Source: Lachnoclostridium sp. UBA1434
GTDB lineage: Bacteria > Bacillota > Clostridia > Lachnospirales > Lachnospiraceae
NCBI GenBank assembly: GCA_002329645.1
Contig: DCTS01000022.1
Location: 62,216 to 74,908 of the forward strand
Reading direction: 5' to 3'
Length of the DNA stretch: 12,693 nucleotides
Below the pieces are notes generated by a model. It did not search any database. It was given only the letters and a program-made list of their open reading frames with translations, and was not told where the DNA came from. The stretch's first letter is position 1; each line of letters starts with the position of its first letter. A program made the position numbers and the translations under genes. Of the stretch, positions 6,083 to 12,693 are shown piece by piece.

Positions 6083-6973
6083 ATGGCACTTAAGATTGTA
6101 ACTGATTCGGCATCGGATACACCTAAATGTATAATTGAAGAATTCGGCTTACATGTAATACCAACACCGGTGGTTATAGAAGAAAAGGATTATTTTGACG
6201 GAAGCACGATATTTCCGAAGGAGTTTTATGACATACTCCGCAGCGGCAAGAACATAAGGACCTATCATATCAATTCCCAGATGTTTTATGACAACTTTCT
6301 GCCCTATGCCCAAAATAACGATGAAGTCATTTATATATGCTTTTCAACAGGAATAGCGGGTACCTTCAATGCAGCCAACCTGGCTAAGCGTGAGCTTCTC
6401 GAAAGCTATCCGGATTTTGATCTTACCATAATTGATTCCAAATGTGCTTCCCTTGGCTTTGGACTTACAACATATTATGCTCTGCTTATGCAAAGAGCCG
6501 GTGCGGGCAAGCAGGAGATAATCGAAGCAATAAAATGGCACTGCGAGCATATGGAGATGTTATTTACAGTTAAAACACTGGAATACCTTTTAAAGGGAGG
6601 GCGGCTGAGCAGAACCTCGGCAATAGCAGGGAGCCTTCTGGACATTAAGCCCATTATCCAGGTGAATGATGAGGGAGCCCTTGAGCCGATTGAAAAGGTC
6701 AGGGGAAGGCATAAATCCCTTAAGCGCCTGTTAGAGATTGTCGGTGAGAGGGGAAAGGATCTGGACAAACAGGTAATAGGCGTGGCCCATGGAGATGATG
6801 CAGCCACAATGGAATTTATAAAGGAGCAGCTTTCAATCAGGTATTCCTGCAGCAAGTTTATTGATAACTATGTCGGCTGCGCTATAGGGGCGCATACGGG
6901 CCCCGGCATTATCGGCATAGTATTTCTCAACGAACCTTCGCCTTACGCCGGATATTTCGGCCTGGATAAATAA
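6083..6973 (+). CDS. DegV-family fatty-acid-binding protein
   Basis: 296 aa, close to the usual DegV length of about 280-290. DegV/FakB proteins bind a fatty acid and can present it to the kinase FakA for phosphorylation; many genomes carry several paralogs and the specific role of each is unclear. Visible motifs are TDSASD (7-12), FSTGIAGTFNAA (87-98, with Ser88), the LLKGGRLSR loop (169-177) and IGAHTGPG (268-275, with His271). The TSQPS ligand-contact segment found in many members is replaced by INSQMF (63-68). GGGAGG (6071-6076) lies 6 nt before the ATG. It is 24 nt after nadE with no terminator between, so it is probably co-transcribed; no biochemical link between the two is evident. No clear fakA neighbour is present in the window. 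Confidence 0.92.
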   Translation: MALKIVTDSASDTPKCIIEEFGLHVIPTPVVIEEKDYFDGSTIFPKEFYDILRSGKNIRTYHINSQMFYDNFLPYAQNNDEVIYICFSTGIAGTFNAANLAKRELLESYPDFDLTIIDSKCASLGFGLTTYYALLMQRAGAGKQEIIEAIKWHCEHMEMLFTVKTLEYLLKGGRLSRTSAIAGSLLDIKPIIQVNDEGALEPIEKVRGRHKSLKRLLEIVGERGKDLDKQVIGVAHGDDAATMEFIKEQLSIRYSCSKFIDNYVGCAIGAHTGPGIIGIVFLNEPSPYAGYFGLDK

Positions 6974-6985
6974 TAGTATGTAAAA

Positions 6986-7060
6986 CAGGCAGCTCCTATA
7001 CAGGTAATTATATAACAGACATTTATATAGCCGGCAATTATATGGCAGTATATAAATTAT
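6986..7060. repeat. Degenerate 15-bp tandem repeat after degV
   Basis: Five 15-bp units begin at 6986, 7001, 7016, 7031 and 7046: CAGGCAGCTCCTATA, CAGGTAATTATATAA, CAGACATTTATATAG, CCGGCAATTATATGG and CAGTATATAAATTAT. The middle three are clearly related and the outer two weaker. The register then decays, with CAG recurring at 7064 and 7075. It lies between the convergent genes degV and the minus-strand membrane-protein gene. No function is evident. Confidence 0.55.
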
Positions 7061-7083
7061 AGTCAGTTATAAATCAGGCATAT

Positions 7084-7127
7084 AAAAGCACAATAATACA
7101 ACGTTCCTGTTCAGAACGTTGTATTAT
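7084..7127 (-). terminator. Hairpin between convergent genes, probable terminator
   Basis: A perfect 14-bp stem, 7093-7106 and 7114-7127 (arm ATAATACAACGTTC), encloses the 7-nt loop CTGTTCA. On the minus strand a TTTT run (7087-7084) follows five bases beyond the stem, and the hairpin starts 21 nt after the stop of the membrane-protein gene, so it suits that gene best. It may also stop degV transcription from the left, but the plus side has no T-run. Confidence 0.6.
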
Positions 7128-7148
7128 GAAGGTGCTATGTAAGAAAGG

Positions 7149-7583
7149 TCAGGGCGTTGCTTTGGCTTTGTCGAGGGCTGCTTTGATAGCTTCAATCAAT
7201 AATGTCTGGGTGAATTTGTTTTCATCGATTAAATTCAACTCTTCAACCGGCACACCGTCATACAGTTGTTCCGCCAGAGCCTCAAGGGAAGGCTGCACCA
7301 GCGGATACATGGTAGTGATGGTTTCATCCAGATTTACAATTCGTATGGAATTAATATGGTTCTCATCCAGCACCACCTCCAGATTAATTACCGCATCACC
7401 CAGTGTTGTGGAGGAGGTCCATATGCCTGCCTTATACAGGTTTGACTTGGTTGATACATCATTGTCACCTTTATCTTTAAACATGAATATCAACAAAAGG
7501 ATTAGAAGAATACCCAGCGCTGCAAATATTACAGTATATATTATTTCTTTCAGTTGGATAACGACTATTTTCGTCTTTGCCAT
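7149..7583 (-). CDS. Single-pass membrane protein with FMN-binding-like outer domain
   Basis: 144 aa. A short N-terminal cytoplasmic segment is followed by one hydrophobic helix (about residues 13-35), then a soluble domain of about 100 residues, probably outside the cell. The soluble part has the pattern YKAGIWTSSTTLGDAVINLEV, then DENHINSIRIVNLDE, then a final helix EAIKAALDKAK, resembling the FMN-binding domain of RnfG/NqrC-type proteins. The SGAT-type flavinylation motif of those proteins is absent, with ENKFTQTLLIEAI in its place, so covalent FMN is unlikely and the family match is tentative. The start at 7583 is preceded by GGAGG (7594-7590), 6 nt upstream; the longer open frame to 7727 would run into addB. 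It is transcribed away from addB, and its function is unknown. Confidence 0.75.
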   Translation of the reverse strand: MAKTKIVVIQLKEIIYTVIFAALGILLILLLIFMFKDKGDNDVSTKSNLYKAGIWTSSTTLGDAVINLEVVLDENHINSIRIVNLDETITTMYPLVQPSLEALAEQLYDGVPVEELNLIDENKFTQTLLIEAIKAALDKAKATP

Positions 7584-7643
7584 CTCTATCCTCCGGAGCA
7601 TATGCACAACTGTCTTAATCTTATTATATATTATTAGCCCGGA

Positions 7644-7666
7644 TAATAATTTATGCAGAATTATTA
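7644..7666. promoter_or_regulatory. Inverted repeat in the addB upstream region
   Basis: Arms TAATAATT (7644-7651) and AATTATTA (7659-7666) flank a 7-bp spacer, just before the addB ribosome binding site (GGAGGG, 7674-7679). On the minus strand a TATAAT at 7628-7623 could serve the divergent membrane-protein gene, though no clear -35 was found. The arms are very AT-rich, so chance is possible. Confidence 0.3.
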
Positions 7667-7686
7667 ACGGTATGGAGGGATAATTT

Positions 7687-10600
7687 ATGTCCTTGCAATT
7701 GTATCTCGGATGTGCCGGCTCAGGCAAATCATATCAGATGTATAAGGATGTAGTAAATGAATCAATAAAGAATCCCGGTACTGATTATCTTGTCATTGTT
7801 CCGGAGCAGTTCACCCTGCAGACGCAGAAGGATATCGTATCAATGCATCCGGATAACGGTGTCATGAATATAGATATCTTAAGCTTTATGCGCTTTGCCT
7901 ACAGGATATTTGACGAGGTGGGGCACAAGGACCTGCCTGTGCTTGAGGATACAGGCAAAAGTATGGTGGTTCGAAGGGTAGCAGCCGATAAAAGGAAGAA
8001 CCTTACACTATACCGGGCCGGACTTCTGAAACCGGGCATGGTTAATGAACTGAAGTCCTTTATATCGGAGCTGTATCAATACAACATAAAACCCGAAGAT
8101 TTTAACGGGATGCTTAATGCTGCAGAAGGAAAGCCCCTGCTTTTAGCAAAGCTTAAGGATATTTTAGTCATATATGAAGGCTTTGCAGAGTATATGAGAC
8201 AGCGGTACATAACTGCGGAGGAGATTCTCATTGTACTGAAGGAAATCCTTCATAAATCCGAATGGCTTAAAAACAGCGTAATATGCCTGGACGGCTTCAC
8301 TGGATTTACGCCCTGTCAGAACGAGCTCCTTGCGGAAATGATGAAATATGCCAAAAAGGTCATGGTAGCGGTAACGATCGATGGTCGGGAGGATTTCACA
8401 GGCAGCGGGTCTGAGCATACGCTGTTTGGCCTGAGTGTGAAAACAATCAACAAGCTGTATTCAATTGCACGGGATACTAACACTGCAATTGAGCCCTTCA
8501 TAGACGTTCAGAAAAGAGGGGACAGCAGGGTGCCTTACCGCTTCCTTAATTCTAAAGCGCTTGCATTCCTGGAGAATAACCTCTTTCGATATCCTTACAA
8601 ATGTTTTAATGATTGCCAGAACGAAATCAGCCTTCACGCGGCAAGAGATGCCGAAGGGGAGGTTAATTTTGTTGTGCGGGAAATCCGGCACCTGGTTATG
8701 GAGGAAGGCTACCGTTACAGGGATATTGCAATTGTAACGGGAGATATGGATATGTACGGCAGGATTATAAAACGCCGTTTAAGCCGCGCAGGCATACCTT
8801 GCTTTATTGATTACAAGAAAGAGATACTGGATAACCCCTTTGCAGAGCTTATAAGAGCTGCAATAGCAATTACAGCGGAGGACTTCAGCTATGAAAGCGT
8901 AATGAGGTATCTGCGAACGGGCCTTTCGGACATACCCCGTGAGGATGCGGATCTGCTTGAAAACTATATCATAGCCACAGGCTTAAGGGGGAATAAAAGA
9001 TACAGGGAAGCATTTACAAGACAGTATCGTTCACGGGTGGCTGCCAGTCTTGAAACCCTTAATATGATAAGGGAAAAGCTGCTTGGTGAAATCCTTCCCC
9101 TGTATGAGGTGCTTAAGGACAGGGAGAAGACGGTTGTCGACTATATAAGGGCACTCTATGATTTCGGCATAAGGCTTGATATTGAACGCAAGCTTAAGCT
9201 TTTACGCGATAGCTTCACAGCGGAGGGCATGCTTCTTGAGGCCAAGGAATACGAGCAGGTTTACCGCATCATAATGGATCTGTACGACCAGACCGTACTT
9301 TTACTTGGCATGGAGCATTTAAGCCTTAAGGAATTTGCAGAGATTGTGGATACGGGCCTTATGGAAGCAAGGGTGGGGCTTATACCTCCCGGAATTGACG
9401 AAATTGTTGCAGGAGATACACAGCGGACAAGGCTTAAGGACATCAGAGCCCTGTTCCTTATCGGAGCAAATGAGGGCATTATCCCGAAGGCAATAGGAAG
9501 CGGCGGGATTTTATCGGATATGGAAAGGGAGCTTCTCTCTGACAAGGGTATTGAGCTTGCTCCCACCAGGCGGCAGAGAGCCTTTACCGAGCAGTTTTAT
9601 ATATATCTGAATATGACAAAGCCGAGTGAAAGGCTTTATATTACGTACCACAAGACGGACGACGAGGGCAGGGCGGTGAACCCGTCATATGTAATTGGCA
9701 AGCTGAGAAGCCTGTTCCCAAAAACAATTCTGCATGATGAGGATGCTTATAAGAACGATCCCGAGCATATATTGGGTGACGCAGGTATCAGCTATCTTGC
9801 ATCGGGCTTAAGAAGCTTTTCGGAAAAGGAACCGGATAATTTCTTTTATGAGCTGCTTATGTATTACAGGAGCAGGAAGGATACTGCCCGGATACTTAAT
9901 AAGCTTATCGGCGGAGCATTTCATGTTAACAAGGATAAGGGCATAGGAAGAGAGGCTGCAAGGCAGCTTTACGGTCCGGTTTTATCGGGAAGCGTTACAA
10001 GGCTTGAGGAATATTCGGGATGTGCATATGCGCATTTTCTGTCATATGGTCTTAATCTCGAAGAAAGACAGGAATACAAGCTTGCCGTACCGGATATAGG
10101 CAATATATTTCACAATTCAATAGACGCCTTTTCAAAGAGGCTGGATGAAAGCGCCTACACCTGGCATGACATACCGGATGATGTAAGGCAGAAGTGGGCA
10201 ATTGAAAGTGTTGCCGATGCGGTGGACAAATATGAGAATAGCTGTATAAGAAGCACAAAAAGAGATGAATACCTGATTAGAAAGATAGAGAGAATTACCG
10301 TCAGGACCCTTTGGGCTTTATGCAGTCAGATAAGACAGGGGATCTTTGAGCCTGCCGGGTATGAAATGCCCTTTTCACTTGTGCCGGATTCAAGTCTTCA
10401 CATAAAGGGGCGCATCGACCGGATGGATTTGTATGAGGCAGAGGACAAGGTATATGTGAGAGTGGTGGATTATAAAACCGGCAGCACATATTTTGATATA
10501 GGCAGCATATACCACGGGCTGCAGCAGCAGCTTGCGGTGTACTTAAGCGCTGCTATGGATTACCTTAAGGACAGGTATAAGGATAAGAAGATAATACCCT

Positions 10601-11103
10601 CAGGCATATTTTATTATCATATAGATGATCCGATAGTGGAATGGAGCGACAAGCCCGAGGAGGATATTTTTAAAAGCCTGCGTATGAACGGCCTGGTAAA
10701 CGGGGATAAGGAAATAATTGCAATGATGGATAATAAGCTTAAAGCTGAGGATGGCGGACTGCGTACTTCAGTAAAATCCGACATAATCCCTGTGGAGATC
10801 AATAAGTCGGGAGAGCCCGGAAGACGCTCTGCAGTTGCCGACAGCAGCCAGCTTAACGCACTGCTTGATTACGTGAACAAAAAGCTTATTAATGACACTG
10901 AACAGATACTGGAGGGAGATGTTAGGCTATATCCGTACAGGTCAGGCAGCAGGGCGGCGTGTGATTATTGTCCGTACAAAGGTGCCTGCGGCTTTGATGA
11001 AAGGTTGCCGGGGTATACTTATCATAATCTGGCAAAACGTACCCTTGATGAAATGAAGGAGGCAATTTATGGCATGGACGAAGGCCCAGCAGAAGGCAAT
11101 TGA
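7687..11103 (+). CDS. addB: AddAB helicase-nuclease, subunit AddB
   Basis: 1138 aa, near the usual firmicute AddB length of about 1160. AddB pairs with AddA to process double-strand DNA ends for RecA-dependent repair; it contributes one nuclease domain and the Chi-recognition function of its inactivated helicase-like part. Visible features are the N-terminal Walker A GCAGSGKS (8-15), the adjacent VIVPEQFTLQTQ segment, and the C-terminal RecB-type nuclease with GRIDRMD (Asp911), VVDYKTG (Asp928, Lys930) and the QQQLAVYL helix. Four cysteines for a [4Fe-4S] cluster are present: Cys779 alone, then Cys1092, Cys1095 and Cys1101 (CX2CX5C), matching the layout of B. subtilis AddB (C801, C1121, C1124, C1130). 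GGAGGG lies 7 nt before the ATG. Its last 35 nt overlap the start of addA, implying translational coupling. Confidence 0.97.
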   Translation: MSLQLYLGCAGSGKSYQMYKDVVNESIKNPGTDYLVIVPEQFTLQTQKDIVSMHPDNGVMNIDILSFMRFAYRIFDEVGHKDLPVLEDTGKSMVVRRVAADKRKNLTLYRAGLLKPGMVNELKSFISELYQYNIKPEDFNGMLNAAEGKPLLLAKLKDILVIYEGFAEYMRQRYITAEEILIVLKEILHKSEWLKNSVICLDGFTGFTPCQNELLAEMMKYAKKVMVAVTIDGREDFTGSGSEHTLFGLSVKTINKLYSIARDTNTAIEPFIDVQKRGDSRVPYRFLNSKALAFLENNLFRYPYKCFNDCQNEISLHAARDAEGEVNFVVREIRHLVMEEGYRYRDIAIVTGDMDMYGRIIKRRLSRAGIPCFIDYKKEILDNPFAELIRAAIAITAEDFSYESVMRYLRTGLSDIPREDADLLENYIIATGLRGNKRYREAFTRQYRSRVAASLETLNMIREKLLGEILPLYEVLKDREKTVVDYIRALYDFGIRLDIERKLKLLRDSFTAEGMLLEAKEYEQVYRIIMDLYDQTVLLLGMEHLSLKEFAEIVDTGLMEARVGLIPPGIDEIVAGDTQRTRLKDIRALFLIGANEGIIPKAIGSGGILSDMERELLSDKGIELAPTRRQRAFTEQFYIYLNMTKPSERLYITYHKTDDEGRAVNPSYVIGKLRSLFPKTILHDEDAYKNDPEHILGDAGISYLASGLRSFSEKEPDNFFYELLMYYRSRKDTARILNKLIGGAFHVNKDKGIGREAARQLYGPVLSGSVTRLEEYSGCAYAHFLSYGLNLEERQEYKLAVPDIGNIFHNSIDAFSKRLDESAYTWHDIPDDVRQKWAIESVADAVDKYENSCIRSTKRDEYLIRKIERITVRTLWALCSQIRQGIFEPAGYEMPFSLVPDSSLHIKGRIDRMDLYEAEDKVYVRVVDYKTGSTYFDIGSIYHGLQQQLAVYLSAAMDYLKDRYKDKKIIPSGIFYYHIDDPIVEWSDKPEEDIFKSLRMNGLVNGDKEIIAMMDNKLKAEDGGLRTSVKSDIIPVEINKSGEPGRRSAVADSSQLNALLDYVNKKLINDTEQILEGDVRLYPYRSGSRAACDYCPYKGACGFDERLPGYTYHNLAKRTLDEMKEAIYGMDEGPAEGN

Positions 11104-12693
11104 CACCAGGAATAAGAATCTGCTTGTTTCGGCTGCGGCAGGCTCCGGCAAGACTGCCGTATTGGTTGAGCGTATTATTTCCATAATATCGGAGGGGGAC
11201 AATCCGGTGGACATCGACCGCTTGCTGGTAGTTACCTTTACCAATGCCGCAGCGGCTCAGATGCGGGAACGAATTGTAAAAGCCCTGGATGATAAGCTCC
11301 TTGCCGCACCGGATAATGCACATCTTCAGAAGCAGCTTTCCCTGCTTTCCGGTGCCCAGATAACCACTATTCACAGCTTTTGCATGAATATAATACGAAA
11401 TTACTTTCACAGGATTGATCTGGACCCATCCTTCAGGATGGCAGAAGAATCCGAGTCCCTTCTGCTGAAATCCGATGTAATGGGTGAGGTTCTGGAACGC
11501 TGGTATGGGGAAGGCAGCGAGGATTTTCACGATTTCATAGAAAGCTATGCCCATTCAAGGACTGATTTGCCTGTGGAGGAGCTGGTTTTACTCCTTTACG
11601 AGACAGCCATGAGCAATCCCTGGCCCAGGGAATGGCTTAGGGATAAGCTTGGCTTCTTTGATATAGAAGACCCGGAGGACATGGAAAGCTCCGATTGGAT
11701 GAAGGAGCTGAAGGACTATGTGAACGCGGTTATCACGGATCTTCTTAAGATTAATGCCGAAGCTGTGGAGATCTGCAGCGGGCCGGAGGGTCCAGCAGCA
11801 TATCTTTCCGCACTTCTTTCGGACAGGGATATGCTGGAGTCCGTCATGCATGCCGGGTCATACGAGAAGTATTCACAGACTCTTGGAAATGTTTCTTTTG
11901 AAAGGCTATCATCCAAAAGAGAAGAGGGTGTATCCGCCTATAAAAAGGATAAGGTAAAGGAGCTCAGGGAGACAGTTAAAAAGAGCCTGAAGGAGCTTTC
12001 CGGGAGCTTCTTCTTTAAGCCGCCGGAGGATATGGCGGATAATTTGAAGGCAGTAAAAAAGCCGATGAAGGTGCTTTTTGAGCTCACTCTCGACTTCATA
12101 GACAGCTATGCAAAAGCCAAGGAAGAAAAGAATCTGATAGATTTTAACGATCTTGAGCATTTTGCACTGGACATACTTATAGAGGAGAAGGATGGAGTCA
12201 AACAGCCTTCCCGGGCGGCGCTGGAGCTTGCGGAGCAATATGAGGAAATACTCATTGATGAATACCAGGACAGCAATCTTGTCCAGGAAACCATCTTAAG
12301 CAGTATATCCAGGGAAAGCTCAGGTGTCATGAACCGCTTCATGGTGGGAGATGTCAAGCAGAGCATTTATAAGTTCAGGCTTGCAAGGCCGGAGCTTTTC
12401 ATGGAAAAATACAATACCTACGATACTGAAGACGAGCTTGAATCCGGCAAGGACAGCCCAAGACTCCGGATTGATCTGGACACTAACTTCAGGAGCAGGA
12501 GGCAGGTAATAGATGCCGTCAATATGATATTCTCCCGTATAATGAAAAAGTCCGTGGGAGGGATTGAGTATGATAAGGCGGCAGCCCTGAAATATGGGGG
12601 GTTGTACGAGGAGCAGTATGAAGATCAATATAGAGAGCATATTGCCCGGCAAAACACCCTGCAAAATGACCGGCAGGATACTCAGCAATATAC
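11069..12693 (+). CDS. addA: AddAB helicase-nuclease, subunit AddA (5' part)
   Basis: 541 complete codons of an ATG-started frame that runs off the right edge; full AddA is about 1200 aa. It is a UvrD/Rep-type superfamily 1A 3'-5' helicase with a C-terminal nuclease beyond the window. Visible motifs are the Q-motif WTKAQQKAI (3-11), Walker A AAAGSGKTA (22-30), motif Ia VVTFTNAAAAQMRERI (54-69), TIHSFC (100-105), Walker B IDEYQD (396-401), motif III MVGDVKQSIYKFR (425-437) and LDTNFRSR (470-477). AAGGAGG (11056-11062) sits 6 nt before the ATG, inside the end of addB. Residues about 510-541 are rich in Gln, Asp and Glu and look like a hydrophilic insert. No frameshift or stop was met. Confidence 0.96.
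   Translation, partial: MAWTKAQQKAIDTRNKNLLVSAAAGSGKTAVLVERIISIISEGDNPVDIDRLLVVTFTNAAAAQMRERIVKALDDKLLAAPDNAHLQKQLSLLSGAQITTIHSFCMNIIRNYFHRIDLDPSFRMAEESESLLLKSDVMGEVLERWYGEGSEDFHDFIESYAHSRTDLPVEELVLLLYETAMSNPWPREWLRDKLGFFDIEDPEDMESSDWMKELKDYVNAVITDLLKINAEAVEICSGPEGPAAYLSALLSDRDMLESVMHAGSYEKYSQTLGNVSFERLSSKREEGVSAYKKDKVKELRETVKKSLKELSGSFFFKPPEDMADNLKAVKKPMKVLFELTLDFIDSYAKAKEEKNLIDFNDLEHFALDILIEEKDGVKQPSRAALELAEQYEEILIDEYQDSNLVQETILSSISRESSGVMNRFMVGDVKQSIYKFRLARPELFMEKYNTYDTEDELESGKDSPRLRIDLDTNFRSRRQVIDAVNMIFSRIMKKSVGGIEYDKAAALKYGGLYEEQYEDQYREHIARQNTLQNDRQDTQQY

Noticed and set aside
7126..7683. 185-codon plus-strand open frame opposite the membrane-protein gene
   Set aside because: It has no ribosome binding site and a biased, Ser-rich translation. 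The minus-strand frame has a good site, a membrane helix and a sensible domain.
10922..11554. 210-codon minus-strand open frame across the addB-addA junction
   Set aside because: It is antisense to two strongly supported genes, has no recognisable domain and fits a shadow frame.

Overview
The window looks like chromosomal DNA from a low-to-mid GC clostridial Firmicute, most likely in or near the Lachnospiraceae. Signs of this are the firmicute-type addB-addA gene order, strong AGGAGG-type ribosome binding sites, a CymR-type cysteine regulator ending in MFYI, a long glutamine-dependent NAD synthetase, a DegV protein, and AT-rich intergenic DNA. No rRNA, tRNA, CRISPR array, transposase or phage gene was seen. 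The genus assignment is inference.

Left third (about 1-3330, minus strand): a three-gene sulfur operon, cymR-like regulator, then a MetI-like cystathionine gamma-synthase, then a PatB/MalY-type C-S lyase. Together the two enzymes would move sulfur from cysteine to homocysteine, under a regulator encoded as the first gene. A good promoter (TTGACA, 18-bp spacer, TATCAT) precedes the regulator, with a 10-bp-arm inverted repeat over the predicted transcription start that suggests autoregulation. A strand-specific terminator follows patB. No SAM riboswitch or T-box leader is visible.

Middle (about 3330-7130, plus strand): a second, divergent Rrf2 regulator with three cysteines placed like the Fe-S ligands of IscR, then nadE (glutamine-dependent NAD+ synthetase) and a DegV-family fatty-acid-binding protein. 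These three may be partly co-transcribed. No terminator is visible between them, but a weak promoter lies just before nadE.

Right part (about 7080-12693): a short minus-strand gene for a single-pass membrane protein with an FMN-binding-like outer domain. Divergent from it are addB (complete) and addA (cut by the window edge after 541 codons), which encode the AddAB helicase-nuclease for double-strand break repair. addA starts 35 nt inside addB.

The most unusual feature is a set of three short tandem-repeat arrays in intergenic DNA: period 34 between metI and patB, exactly 41 between the two Rrf2 genes, and 15 after degV. All are built on CAGGYAA/CCTGTAA-like cores. The 41-bp array forms perfect hairpins, and one copy carries a paired T-to-C and A-to-G change that preserves the stem.
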